Source: Gerris lacustris (lineage: Eukaryota; Arthropoda; Insecta; Hemiptera; Gerridae). Taken from it: a DNA stretch of 64,000 nt. Positions 47,305 through 60,301 of the stretch are shown piece by piece. The stretch is from contig OX578280.1 of assembly GCA_951217055.1 (NCBI GenBank), forward strand, positions 11,286,271 through 11,350,270, in the 5' to 3' direction. How positions within the stretch are numbered: position 1 is the first letter of the stretch; each line of letters begins with the position of its first letter. The notes under the pieces are model-generated. The model saw only the letters and a program-made list of their open reading frames with translations, searched no databases and was not told where the DNA came from. Both the position numbers and the translations under genes were made by a program.

Positions 47305-47450
47305 ATACAGATAACCACCAAGTATAACTCAACCATCTAAAAGACTCCATAATCGTATTAAATATACGCAGAAAAACACAGAGCCATTCACTAAAAAAGA
47401 ACAAAAATATCAAATCTTTCTCTTAATCTGAACTGAAGTTCATTTTGCTT

Positions 47451-48015
47451 CCGAGCTTACCGAAGGTAACGGAAGCATTGTGTTCACTTTTGAGAACGAA
47501 AAACTTTTATGTCTCCGATTTTAAAAATTCCAAGACAGAAATCCGTTTCAGACATCAGGGAACATTTTTGAACTCAAGCCTGTCTGTCGGTCTGTGTGAC
47601 CGTGAATTTTGAAACGTGTGACGATAACTTGAGTAAATGTCGACCGATTTTGATGAAATTTGGTAGACATGTTCATTTTACCAATGCCCAGGACGAGTTC
47701 GTTGGACAACGTTATCCGTCCAAGGGTTCACGAGCAACGCTCACGTAAACGTAAATTTCAAATTTAAAATTGGAATTTTAGGTCGGGAAAAAAATCTAAC
47801 TTCATCTATTCATTGAGACAAACATTTTTTTTCCAATACAATTTTTTAGTAAAACCAACAGCGACACCGCTATGAAGTGTTAAAGATTGCTAAAACTATA
47901 TTAATAGTTTTTACATAATAAACAATATAACAATAAAGTAATATAACAAAAATTTTAATGTTATATAACAATAAAGTACAGGATAGGATATGTGCCACAC
48001 TAATTGGCAGTCTAT
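47451..48015 (-). mobile_element. Chimera with family A ends and family I interior
   Basis: The ends are those of family A (GCTTCCGAGCTTACCGAAGG at the left and GTGCCACACTAATTGGCAG at the right), but the interior from about 47575 to 47900 is family I sequence (GTCGACCGATTTTGATGAAA, AACGTTATCCGTCCAAGGGT, CTCACGTAAACG). It may be an exchange of the core between families or a family A subfamily. Confidence 0.7.
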
Positions 48016-49929
48016 TTCTTTTATGTATAAACCAACATTCAATAGTATATTAAATTTTTATTTTTTAAAAAAAGAATGTATATAATAAACGAGTAGCAGT
48101 GTTAATAAAACAAAAGAATAATTACGTTTATAAATTAGTCTTTCTGTACTACTTACAGATTAAATAATCCAGTAGGGAAATGTTAAAGTTTAAATCAATA
48201 GGGCATTATGGAAGAAAGCGACACTAGGGCATTATAAATTTCCTTTATTGTCTGTTTGCAAAGGACATTGATATTTTTCCCTATTGATGTTCTATTCTAA
48301 AACTATTGGGTAAAGATAGAAAAACAGTTTCAATAATTTGAATTTATTATTAGTTTACTTAATAAAAGTTGCTTGTCTATATTGATTACGTTTTTTTAAG
48401 ATTTTTTTTAAAGAATTGACTTTTTCAATTATATACTTACTTTATTTTTTTTTACTTTTTTTTTTTCAATTAAATGGTATAATTATAATACAATAGTTAT
48501 ATTGTAAAATGGTATTATTATAATAGGGATATTATTGAATAATAATTTATATTCTAAATTATCTATATTATTCAAGGTAGAAAGAGGGGAATAAAGAAAT
48601 AAAAATAATGATAATTCGTCATTCTAATGAAATAATAATTATTTATCAATCATGTGAATAAAATATAAGGCAAATCGAGTGGTTAATGCACTTGTCAAAC
48701 ACCACTGTCACGTCAGAAATATCTGCTTCGAAAATCGAATTCCAAAAAGGGTGAGATTTGTTTCATACTAATTTAATTACATTCAATAAAGTAAATCAAT
48801 AAAATGGCTGCATACACTTTCCTGTAATATGGTTGATTATACCGGAAAAAAATTATATATAGTAATAATTTAGAATTCAACTAAATAGTTCAGGCTAATA
48901 TCATTCATATAATATAAAAATACAGTTTTACTTACAAATAAAATATAAAAATAATATAAGAAAAAAAGAATAACCCAAAATAGTCTATTGTTAATAATCA
49001 CAATTCGAATATGTTAATATTTTTAGATTGAAATGTTTAATTGTAATGTTAATTTTATTGTAATTTTATTTTTTCCATAGAATTATACTAACGGGTATCA
49101 CAAGAAGAGAGAAGGAATATACAATCAATAAGAAGAAAGGCATAAATTATATTAAAAAATTACAATTATACAAATTATTTATCTATGTTTATTTAGAATA
49201 CAGTTTATAGTTAAAATATTTATCAAGTAAAATTATGATGAATAAACAAATTATAATGAAAAAAAAAAATTAAAAATATATGTGTAGATATTACAAAAGA
49301 AAAACATGAATTATATCAGTTAATGATAATTATATAATCATTAGATAATTATCATTCAAACTATATATAAACTTTATATTTAAACAGAGGTTAAAAAACA
49401 AAGAAAAATGTAAATAAAGATAAGTATATAAAATAAAATAAAAAAATAAAAGAAAAAATAATAATAGTCTGTGAGTTAACGCTTGAGTAATTTCTTTTTT
49501 TAAAAGTGATTTAAAATTTACATATTTACACTTTTGTTAACAGACGAGAATACAATTAGAACTATTATGCACTGCGAGGTCTCTTGCATTATAGTGATAC
49601 ATTATCTGAATTAATTAAACAGGTGGAATGATTAAAAAAAGAAAACCAAGAAACGTGCTAATTATAAAACAATGCCAAGAATTGAGAACTGATACGATGG
49701 TTTGTAAAATAACATCACAAAAGCAAAAAAACATAAAGAGGAATAGCGAAAAACACAAAATGACCTTCAAATAATTAAATGGATAAAGAGTCACATAGAA
49801 ATGCAGACATGCACAGTGTTGTTAACATTTTAACTGCAAGAGATCAAGGAAAACCACTTGCTTCTAACAACCGAATCAGGTAAAATAGTATGTTATTTAA
49901 TTTCTTTGATATTAGTTGAGGAGGAGAAC
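48016..49929. other. AT-rich, no gene; one old SINE fragment
   Basis: Very AT-rich. About 48668-48770 resembles the SINE at 60.8 kb (GAGTGGTTAATGCACT, then GGTGAGATTTGTTTCATACT). No other feature recognised. Confidence 0.5.
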
Positions 49930-50490
49930 ATTTACAATCGGACATTATAGAATGGAGAGAAATAATGTACAGACGGACATTAAAGAATTAGAATGGAGAG
50001 AAATAATGTATAGCTGGACATTAGAGAATTAGAATGGAAAGAAATAATGTACAATCGGACATTAGAGAATTAGAATGGAAAGAAATAATGTATAGTCGGA
50101 CATTAGGGAATTAGAATGGAAAGAAATAATGTATAGTTGGACATTAGAGAATTAGAATGGAAAGAAATAATGTACAATCGGACATTAGAGAATTAGAATG
50201 GAAAGAAATAATGTATAGTTGGACATTAGGGAATTAGAATGGAAAGAAATAATGTATAGTTGGACATTAGGGAATTAGAATGGAAAGAAATAATGTATAG
50301 TTGGACATTAGAGAATTAGAATGGAAAGAAATAATGTATAGTTGGACATTAGAGAATTTGAATGGAAAGAAATAATGTATAGTTGGACATTAGAGAATTA
50401 GAATGGAAAGAAATAATGTATAGTTGGACATTAGAGAATTAGAATGGAAAGAAATAATTTATAGTTGGACGTTAGAGAATTAGGATGTAG
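49930..50490. repeat. 41-bp minisatellite, about 13 copies
   Basis: The unit contains GGACATTAGAGAATTAGAAT and GGAAAGAAATAATGTATAGT. Copies vary at a few positions (AGAG/AGGG, TACAATC/TATAGTT). The first copy is shorter. Confidence 0.95.
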
Positions 50491-51112
50491 AGATCATCTA
50501 CATAGCACTTCTACTGAAAGGAGCATTAGAGTAAACAATTAAATAGAAAAATAAATATTTGTATTTTCAAGCAACATTTTTGTAACCGGTGTGCGGCAAC
50601 AAATACAAAACAATTACTGGACTGGGCTATTTCTGTCTTGGCACTGCCCATGAAAACTATCGTTAATGGCAAGAGAAAGGTTTTCCAGGGCCAAGAGCCA
50701 TAAAAGAAAACTTGGTTCGAAATTTGCAGTCCTGTGGCGAAACTTCATACATTTAGCCATAATCGGAATTTTTTGGCAATATACATGGACATAAACATCC
50801 ATGGGTATAGCAAAAAAAAGAACCAAAACACCAAAGAGGCAAAATATGGCTCAGGCTTAAATAGCTTATTCAAAAAAACCATTTATTTTATAGCTATCGA
50901 CCGAGATCGCCTGATCCAAGGAAACAATTTTTTTTTTACTAGAAACCTGTCACCGTAAACCAAGAAAGAAATTGTCGTGCTTGAAGAACACGACAAAACA
51001 AGCCATGTTTCACTTAATTTTGTTTTTCATCTTTTTTGGCATATTTAGGCAATTTTTATGGGATATATAAAACACATAGACATTAAAAACCATTAAATTA
51101 AAAATAATTTGC
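50491..51112. other. No gene recognised
   Basis: Two opposite 70-codon frames near 50614-50958 overlap and have no recognisable domain. No repeat family identified. Confidence 0.45.
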
Positions 51113-51640
51113 CAATTAGTGTGGACGGAGATTCCTCGCGTCCTATTTCTTATAGTTTAGTGAGTTTATGCTTCTATAACCTATTTTTTGTCGAATGTAT
51201 TAAATTTTCCCCGCTTTTCAAATCCGTCAAAATTGTTTTGATGTTATATATGAATTAAAGTATCAATTTAGTAAAATTTAAAGAACTCAGACGGCTGAAA
51301 TTAGTCTAGTCTGGGGTTATAACTAATTTGGACAATCCATCTAAATTTCGTAAAAATGAATTGAGAACTTTTGAAGATTTAGGTGTAAATAAATGCATGT
51401 TTGTGCGCATGTGGAAGAGAAACAAGTGGGGGAGCAGAAGGTTAAAACTTATATGGGACCAACAATGGGCTAATTATGTCCTGCAGTAAATTTCATATAA
51501 AAATCGGACAAGTAATTTATAAGATATGTTGGTTCGCAAAAATTGATCGACAGACAGACAGACACGGAACCAAAAATATTTTTCGGAGACATCAAATATT
51601 TTCGCTTTTCAAAACGATCACGTAGCTTCCGTTCCTTTCA
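51113..51640 (-). mobile_element. Family A (GTCY)n element, near full length
   Basis: From GCCAATTAGTGTGGACGGAG through GACAGACAGACAGACACGGA to ATCACGTAGCTTCCGTTCC. The last few bases of the terminal repeat are lost next to a family H copy. Confidence 0.8.
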
Positions 51641-51671
51641 ATGCCAAAATTTCAAGATAAAAATAACTTTA

Positions 51672-52242
51672 TATATACTACGTTTTTAAATTTTCTGTTG
51701 AATCGTGTGTAATGTTGATAATATAATTGTTATTGCTATATAATATATGTTAGTGAAAAAAAAGTAGTTCCAAATTTATTTACTTCACTTAAATGACAAC
51801 CATCTAGAGAGCTGATCTTAAACCTACAAAAGGATAAATCTTTGAACAACGGATCTCCCCAACACCAAATCTAAACCGTGCCATCGATATATTTGAAATA
51901 ATACAATCGATATTTCCTGTTTTGCTGTCATTCAATGTTTATCTATCACAAATTTGAGACCCGTCAAAATGAAGATTCCGTAAATATGAGACATGGCAAA
52001 ACAAATAAAATAACTTGCGGAATCTTTCCGAACTAACTTTCCGTACAGCAAAATGTGCTGAAAACCAATTAAATTCTGCTGAAAGATGGCTAAAAGTATT
52101 AAAATAATGCATTGTCATCGTGTTCTGAGCTATGCTAGAAGTTTCAAATGTCTAGCTATTTGGGAAGTTAGTTAGAAATCGATTGCCAGATTTTTACCGG
52201 ACAAACAAACAAGCAAGAAAGCAAGCTAATAAAAACGTAGTA
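51672..52242. mobile_element. Family H TIR element, inverted relative to the 36-kb copies
   Basis: Both ends are kept: TACTACGTTTTTAAATTTTC and ATAAAAACGTAGTA. The interior matches the 36-kb copies on the other strand (CGATTTCTAACTAACTT-type and TCGATGGCACGG-type phrases). Confidence 0.85.
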
Positions 52243-52435
52243 AAATATCATTCCATGCTCTACTCTTGGTCCTGAAACACCTCTATTAGATTCTTGTTGA
52301 TATTGTTGTTGTTTTTTTTTTGTTTTTGTTTTTTTAAATATAAACCAATTGTTTTTTATAACAAATATTTTAGGGCCGAGAGAAATGACAAAATCTCTAT
52401 ATTTGTCATGTTTCAGCAATTTCCATGGGTTAGCC

Positions 52436-52620
52436 CATGTAAATTGTCAAAAAAATAAGATGTGAAACATGGCTCAAATCTGTCACTCTTGAAAAGCCGG
52501 TTTTGATAACATTTAAGTAATTTTTTCCCATGTAAATTGCCAAAAAATAAGATGTGAAACATGGCTTATTCTGTCACTTTTGGAAAGCCAGTTTTGATAA
52601 CATTTGAGTAATTAATTAAG
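52436..52620. repeat. 93-bp tandem duplication
   Basis: Two copies starting CATGTAAATTG at 52436 and 52529, each with AATAAGATGTGAAACATGGC and GGTTTTGATAACATTT-like phrases and a few differences. Confidence 0.85.
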
Positions 52621-53029
52621 TTCATTTCCTTGCCTTATCAATTTGTAATTTACAAGTTTCTGGTTGGGTTGAAAAGTTGATCAGTTAAATGAAGTAAGTA
52701 AAGCCTTTACAGTTTAGAATTGTTAAGTTAGAAGGTCTAGAGACTTATCGATTATGCTGTTAAACTATCCAGGCTAGGAGCGTGCTCGAGCGTATACATC
52801 ACAGCTATAATTTTACTATAATTCAGCTCTCTAATAAATATTTCAAGATATGGAATAACATATCAAAAAGAAATAATAAACGGTTTTTATACAATGTCGT
52901 ATAGATTTTAGAAAATCATAATAATGTGAAATACTTTTAAGGTAGTTACTACGTTAACAAAAAGGTAGTTAGTATGTACTATACACACTATGTTCACAAT
53001 AAGGTAGTTAATATGTTCACTTATGGGTA
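52621..53029. other. No gene recognised
   Basis: AT-rich. Short AAGGTAGTTA phrases recur near 52942-53010. Confidence 0.45.
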
Positions 53030-53037
53030 CTAAGTAT

Positions 53038-53271
53038 GGTACTTCTTTAGATTGTTACTCCCCTATGCTGTTTTAGAATAAAAAAGACTGACTAAATAAC
53101 TATTAAGACAAAGGGATGTTTAGTCTAATGTACTTTGGGACAAAGGAATATTCCACTTCTGTTTTGATTAGCGGAGTAACTAGTCCAAAGAAGAACATTC
53201 CGCACACCTTCTTTAGATTGTTACTCCCCTCTGTTTTTTTTATAAGGGGAGTAACAATCTAAAGAAGAGCC
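53038..53271 (+). mobile_element. Family E element with 8-bp target duplication
   Basis: Ends GGTACTTCTTTAGATTG and CAATCTAAAGAAGAGCC. The flanks CTAAGTAT and CTAAATAT match at 7 of 8 bases. Confidence 0.88.
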
Positions 53272-53371
53272 CTAAATATATTCTCAAAAAGGTGTAGTGA
53301 GTTGAAAAAGATTATAATAGTAAGCTTATTTCATCGTCGATATTTAACTTATAAAAGATATGCGTAATAGT

Positions 53372-53698
53372 AATTCATTAAACTGTTACTCCCCTTATTA
53401 AAAACAGAAGGGAGTAACCATCTAAAGAAGGTGTACAGAATTTTCTTCTTTAGACTGTTACTCCCCTTTTAAAAAAAAACAGAAGGGAGTAACAATCAAA
53501 AGAAGGTGTGCAGAATTTTCTTCTTTAGACTGTTAGTCCCCTAATAATAGCAGAGGTATGATATTAATTTGTCCCAAAGTACATTAGACTAAATATCCCT
53601 TTATCTTAATAAGTAGTTGTTTAGACAAAGGAGTGTATAAATAATTATATCCATTTCTATTCTAAAAGAAACATAGGGGAGTAACAATCTAAAGAAGT
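53372..53698 (-). mobile_element. Family E element, diverged, with duplicated inner hairpin
   Basis: Left end ATTCATTAAACTGTTACTCC, right end GGGGAGTAACAATCTAAAGA. It contains two inner hairpin units (AGAAGGTGTRCAGAATTTTC), an intermediate stage between single-unit copies and the large arrays. Confidence 0.8.
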
Positions 53699-53763
53699 AA
53701 GTATACATCTGTCATTTTATGCTTTTGATAATATCGCTTTATTATAATTATTATTAAAATTTA

Positions 53764-53810
53764 GGCACTTCTCTAGATTGTTACTCCCCTTATAAAAAAC
53801 CAAGGGAAAA
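53764..53810 (+). mobile_element. Family E terminal fragment
   Basis: Only the end GGCACTTCTCTAGATTGTTA and CTCCCCTTATAAAAAACCAA is present, cut off next to a family A copy. Confidence 0.75.
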
Positions 53811-53822
53811 CATTTTTAAATA

Positions 53823-54360
53823 GACTGCCAATTGGTGTGGCACATAGCTTCCTCGCATTCTATCACGTACTTTATTGGTTTTATGCTTTTAAAAACCATT
53901 ATTGTATCATTTGATTGTTTCCCCCGTTTTTTTAATGTGTCAAAATTGTTTTGATTTTTACATGAATTTAAGTATCAATTAACCAAAAGCTAATGAGTGC
54001 AGACGGTTCATATCAAGCTGGGGATATCTGCGGGTTACTTTCGATAAACTATACAAGTTTCAAACAAATCAGAAAAGTACTTTTGAAGCGTCATTTCAAG
54101 CGTCTGTTTTTGGAATTTTTATAGGTGCGTAAATTAATGTATGTTTGTGCGCATGTGGAAGAGAAACAAATGAAACTTATATGGGACCAATAATGGGCTA
54201 ATTACGACATACCATAGAAAATTCATTAAAATCAGACGTGTAGTTTTGAGATATGTTGGTTCGCAAAATTTGAGCGACAGACAGACAGACACGGAATCAA
54301 TAATGTTCCCTGATGTCTGAAATGGATTTCTGTTGGAATTTTTGAAATCGAAGTTAAAAA
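53823..54360 (-). mobile_element. Family A (GTCY)n element
   Basis: From TGCCAATTGGTGTGGCACAT (5-bp hairpin TGCCA/TGGCA) to GATGTCTGAAATGGATTTCT. The terminal GCTTCCG repeat is missing. It has a duplicated piece near 54085-54120. Confidence 0.8.
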
Positions 54361-55290
<930 letters not shown>

Positions 55291-55333
55291 GGAAGCAGCA
55301 TTGGACGTGGTCAGTACTTGGATGGGTGACCAC
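55291..55333 (+). rRNA. 5S rRNA-like fragment (pseudogene or SINE part)
   Basis: GGTCAGTACTTGGATGGGTG, preceded by AGCAGCATTGGACGT, closely matches the internal promoter C-box region of animal 5S rRNA, with a few changes. The 5' and 3' parts of a 5S gene are not present, so this is a fragment. It may come from a 5S-derived SINE (SINE3 type) or a retropseudogene. It overlaps an unsupported 96-codon frame. Confidence 0.75.
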
Positions 55334-56120
55334 ACATACAAACTGATTTATTATCATTCTTCAAAAAACCATATTTTTAATACCTATATTTTATTTAATT
55401 ATTTGAAGTTTGGCGGTATTTTGACAGATGTAAACAAACTTTGACGTCATCAAAATTATCGCACTAATAAATAATTATATTCGCTTATAACTTTTAAACT
55501 AATTAATGGAATTTCATCGGGGTTTTTTTATATTTGTTCCTTAATTTTTTCCGGTTCCAACGATATGCTATACATCAAAAACCTATTTATACTTTCAGTA
55601 TTATTAACCGTCAAAGTTTAAAAATTCAAAAATTGATAACTTCAAAATGGCGGCCAATATCAAAATGAAATTTAGTAGGCTTGTTTGTCATACAGAGAGG
55701 TATATTCGAGCCAAATTTCAACTCGATCAGGACCATTTTCGATTTATTACGATTTTTTTTAAATTTTTGCTGACTCAGCAAACTGGGTTCAAGAAGGCGG
55801 AAAAAGTTGATTTTCCGGGCGGCACAACTACAGGTTAGGGCTGATTATTCTGCCAAGTTTCAACTCTCTAGGTTAAATACCTTGGGCGCTACGATGATAA
55901 CACACATACATACGTCATGCTGAAAACCACTTAGGAGGTCTTAAAAAACACCTAAAACGGATAATTCCGTTGAAATCTCGTAAACAAATGTTTTTGGTGA
56001 AAACAATACTTTTCCTACTATTAGTAGTGGGGAAAAGTAAAAAATATATATCAAAGGTTAATTTTTTAATAATATAAGTATAATAAGCAAGTACAAAAAT
56101 AAAATATAGGTTAATATTAA
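55334..56120. repeat. Unassigned repeat-like stretch (family N)
   Basis: Contains GCCAAATTTCAACTCGATCA and ACACACATACATACGTC, phrases of the same general type as the (GTCY)n elements, and AAAATGGCGGCC. Its limits cannot be set from one copy. No coding frame is supported. Confidence 0.4.
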
Positions 56121-56435
56121 TTCGTTGTATTGACCAATATGTCAGTGATAGAGGGGTAATTTTAGTGCTACAACAGCCTAAGTAATTTCGTTGTATTGAC
56201 CGATATGTCAGTGATAGAGGGGTAATTTTTGTGCTACAACAGCCTATGTAATTTCGTTATATTGACCGATATGTCAGTGATAGAGGGGTAATTTTTGTGC
56301 TACAACAGCCTAAGTAATTTCGTTGTATTGACCGATATGTCAGTGATAGAGGGGTAATTTTAGTGCTACAACAGCCTATGTAATTTCGTTGTATTGACCG
56401 ATATGTCAGTGATAGAGGGGTAATTTTAGTGCGGT
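56121..56435. repeat. 66-bp minisatellite, about 4.8 copies
   Basis: The unit TTCGTTGTATTGACCGATAT with GTCAGTGATAGAGGGGTAAT starts at 56121, 56187, 56253, 56319 and 56385. Sites vary A/T in GGTAATTTTWGTGC. The 125-codon minus frame is a repeat artefact because 66 is a multiple of 3. Confidence 0.95.
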
Positions 56436-56639
56436 AATTTAACTTAATCCACCAGTGTGTTATTATTGTGTGTACTAACACAGTATTTACTGTGCTATTA
56501 ATTGCGTTAGTAGTTGAATTACAAGCGAGTGCCGGCGAAGCACGAGGCGAGTCGCGAGCGCGAATATGTAAATGCGGTATAAGAATATGTGGTCGGAAAA
56601 GTTCGTCTGCGGGACATAGCTTGCCAATAAGCATTTTAA
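56436..56639. other. Short unassigned stretch
   Basis: GC-richer near 56515-56600 (GCGAGTCGCGAGCGCGAATA). No gene recognised. Confidence 0.4.
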
Positions 56640-57090
56640 AAAAAAAACTCGGTGGCGAGTCCTGCCCATTTTGGTGGACCTACCATCAAAATTTCATTAA
56701 AAACGAACGAGTAGTTTTTAAGATATGTTATCTCGAAAAAATTGAACGACAGACAGACAAGGTACCGAATGTGTTCTCTGATGTCTGAAACGGAATTCTG
56801 TCTTGGAATTTTTGAAATTGGAGACCAAAAAATTTCGCTGTCCAGAACGATCACAGGAAAATTTAATATTTCTGCTAATAGCCATAGCTGCTAAAGCGGA
56901 TAATGCGGGGGGGATGGTTTGCAACCAAGTTGATCATCTAAAGCGGCCTTTTAAAATAAAAAATGGTCTAAAACGTAAAATGAAAGTGGACATTTTGATT
57001 TTGGAGGGGAAAAATTTTCAACTTTCAGAAGTGAACACAATGATTCCGCTACATTTGTATGGACCCAGAAGTAATATTTATCTTATTTGA
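56640..57090 (-). mobile_element. Family A variant, partial
   Basis: Core ATCAAAATTTCATTAAAAAC and GACAGACAGACAAGG, then GATGTCTGAAACGGAATTCT. From about 56965 it has the variant segment that is also at 3.8-4.0 kb (GGTCTAAAACGTAAAATG, GTGAACACAATGATTCCGC). Confidence 0.7.
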
Positions 57091-57293
57091 AAATTTCCAA
57101 GATTTTCTACATATTCTTATTTCACTGTTCATTCCCAATAATTGGTTGTTAGAATTCGCATTGTAAAGTAATCGCTAATTTTAATTGGAAAATTATTAAA
57201 TCGATTTAATTTAATTTAATTTAATTTATATAATTTTATTTATAATATATATTATATATCTCCTGATTAATTTATTATTTTATATTCGTTATA
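57091..57293. other. AT-rich spacer
   Basis: Short (TTTAA)n-type repeat near 57206-57228. No gene. Confidence 0.5.
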
Positions 57294-58338
57294 TAGGGTG
57301 GTCCAAAAGTCTCCCCCCCCCCTCTTAACTTTTGAACGGTTTGATATAAATTAATGAAACTTGGGGGATCTCTACCATGCAAAGGGAAGTTTGTTTTCAT
57401 GCAATCACCCACTAGTGGCAACCACTCACTTTGCCCCCAGGCCACCCAACTTCAAAATTTCAAATTGGAGCGTATATTTTTGATAGCATATTTGGATTCT
57501 ACGGTGAAAAATAATAAAATTTTACTTGAAACTATTTTTTCTATCTCCAATATTTTGCCCCCTACAGGGGGGCAAAGATAGCAAAATAACCCTTCCGAAA
57601 TAGTAAAAAAAAATAACACTTAGATCGTTATAAAATCTAAACGGTTTGAAATAAAGTAATGGAACTTGGGGGATCTGTACCATGTAAAGGGAAGTGTTTA
57701 ATCATCCACTCGCGTATTAGGGGCAACCTCCATTTTGCCCCCAGGCGCTTAAATCTACGATTTTTATACCTTTGCCCCCCTAAAGGGGGCAAAATATTAG
57801 AGTTAGAAAAAAAAGTTTGAAGTAAAATATTCTTATTTTTTGCCGTAGAATCTAAATCTGCTATCAAAAATATACATTCTAGGACAAAATTTTGAAGTTA
57901 GGTGGTCTGGGGGCAAAATGGGAGGTTGCCCCTACAGCACGGTTGCATGAAAACAAACTTCCATTTACATGGTACGGATCCCCTAAGTTTCATTAGTTTA
58001 TCTCTAACCGTTTAGATTTTACAACCTATTATCGGCAGGGTAATTTTGCTATATTTGCCCACCTATAGGGGGCAAAATATTGGGAATAGAAAAAAAAGTT
58101 ACAAGTAAAAGTTTATTATTTTTCACTGTAGAATCCAAATATGCTATCAAAAATATACGCTCCAATTTGAAATTTTGAAGTTGGGTGGCCTGGGGGCAAA
58201 GTGGGTGGTGGCCCCTAGTGGGTGATTGCATGAAAACAAACTTCCCTTTGCATGGTAGAGATCCCACAAGTTTCATTAATTTATCTCAAACCGTTCAAAA
58301 GTTAAGAGGGGGGGGGGGGAGACTTTTGGACCACCCTG
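57294..58338. mobile_element. Mariner-type palindromic element P1
   Basis: Terminal repeats (T/C)AGGGTGGTCCAAAAGTCTC are flanked by TA on both sides, fitting a Tc1/mariner insertion. The left arm (57294 to about 57590) pairs with the right arm (about 58045-58338). The middle (about 57640-58030) is a diverged copy of the same palindrome, so the unit occurs four times in alternating orientation. It is marked by GGGGGCAAA and TTTGCCCCC words. Non-coding. Confidence 0.88.
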
Positions 58339-59520
58339 TATATTTACATTTATAATGAGACACTCTAAACACTTCTAAATTTATAGCTAAAATTGCTTTT
58401 TCAATTTCACCTCAGGGATATTATTTCTTCTAAACATGTACATTCAAATTTAGTATATGTCTAATTAAATCGATCGGCACTTGGCAAATTTTATTTTATT
58501 TTTAAAGCCAGCTTACGGTTTGTCGACCGTCAATAGTGTCGCTTAAAGATCGGCTCTGAAACTCAATCGAGACTACCCCTATAACTGAAAATTAATTAAT
58601 TAAGAGAATGGCAATAACGACAACATTCTGAACCGGTCAACTGTTTCAATTACAATAATATCATGCGAAGACTTGTGTTTGGATATTGAACCACATCACA
58701 TTTATGATGATTCGCTTATCACATTAGAGAAAAACAAAGTCGAGGATATTTTTGACATTTTCATGTTTTCTACATAACTCGAAAAGCGTTACTAAAAAAC
58801 GTTACCCGGTGTATCAAGGAGTTAGAAAGGTATAGGAGGTGTGCAGAGTCTGTCTCCAGCTGTTGGACCTCCCTCCACCGCACGTCATAGGGCCGAAGAA
58901 AGTCGAAAAGATTTATACGTGGGACAGGGAGTTAGGAAAGTACAGGAGGTTGCCATCAACTCTCAGCCCTCTCGGCCTACCTAGTATGAAGGCATATAAC
59001 AATTCGTAGAAGGCGGGCCAGCGCCTTTGAATTGAGTCGTTTGTAATCAAACCGCGGCAGTGCCGGTGTGGAGATAAGAATAAAAATTATCTTCCATCTA
59101 CTTTTATCAATTACTTGAATAAATTACCGATTTTATTTCATTTTATGTCGGTTGTTTACGCAGAGCGAAAACATGAAAATGTCTCACTGTTTGCGGACTC
59201 GTATGCAAGAAGTATTTTTAGAATATTATTTATTATATGTATTACACAATTAGTTTCAACTTGAGTTTTATCAAGTTTTATGTATATGAAATAAAAGATG
59301 TAAAATAAGATACATTAAACAAAGGAAGAAGATAAGGAAACACTTGTACATATTTGTTACAGAGTTATAACAAGATGAACAAGTTCTCCTTGAACTTAAT
59401 CCTTTATATTGTATTTGTCTTTGTAATTTCCACTTGCAACGTGGTTTATCTTCGTTAATTTATCTTGTAATTCTTTGAATTTATTTTCTTTTAAAAGACT
59501 GATTATATCTTTGAAATATA
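58339..59520. other. No gene; family K repeat
   Basis: About 58745-58960 is a family K copy (TTGACATTTTCATG, AACTCGAAAAGCGTTAC, GGGCCGAAGAAAGTCGAAAA), with a minus-strand partner at 18.53-18.74 kb. The rest is AT-rich with no coding frame supported. Confidence 0.5.
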
Positions 59521-60301
59521 CAGGGTGGGTAAAAAAACACACTTTTTTGAACACCTATAGCTCAGCTTCTGTAATGGATAGAGATATGGGGTTTGCGGGG
59601 TCTGAAAACTACATTCTTCTACTTTAAATTTCATATTAATAACTTAAAAAAGTATTAGGTGAAAGCCATGCAATGGCGTTTTGAAATAGGGTCTTAAAAA
59701 AAGTCGTTGTCCGGGTAGTGATCATTGTCTGGTATTATAGTTTTGATATAATAAATTACCATATAGTGGAGGTGGGGGGGGGGGGGGGGTTCTTTGTAGG
59801 TAAGTGGGAGGAGTCCCTCAGTGTTATAACAAACATTGAAGATGTGTTAAGCACAATGTTGCCTGAAGTCTTGTCAATTCTCTTGCAACTATTGAATTGT
59901 TTGCAAGAAGCGATGGGACGGGGTAACATCTTGCATAAACGTGTAATTTAGCATTTGATCTTCAATTTCAGGCAACATTGTGCTTAACACATCTTCAATG
60001 TTTGTTATAACACTGAGGCACTCCTCCCACTCACCTACACTCCCCGCCCTCCACCATATGGTAATTTATTCTATCAAAACTATAATACCAGACAACGATT
60101 ACTACCCGGACAACGACATTTTTAAGACCCTATTTCAAACCGTCATTGCATGGCTTTCACTCAATAGTTTTTTAAGTTATAAATATGAAATTTAAAGTTG
60201 AAGAATGTATTTTTCAGACACCGCAAACTCCATATCTCTATCTATTACAGAAGCTGAGCTATAAGTGTTCAAAAAAGTATGGTTTTTCTTTGCCCACCCT
60301 G
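59521..60301. mobile_element. Mariner-type palindromic element P2
   Basis: Ends CAGGGTGGGTAAAAAAAC and the inverse GTTTTTCTTTGCCCACCCTG with TA on both sides. Arms of about 380 bp fold around a loop near 59905-59965. A G-run in the left arm (59773-59789) is not mirrored in full. The 77- and 71-codon frames lie on the two arms and are not coding. Confidence 0.9.

Noticed and set aside
49930..50490. Possible CRISPR array from regular 41-bp spacing
   Set aside because: The repeats are contiguous with no unique spacers and the context is eukaryotic.
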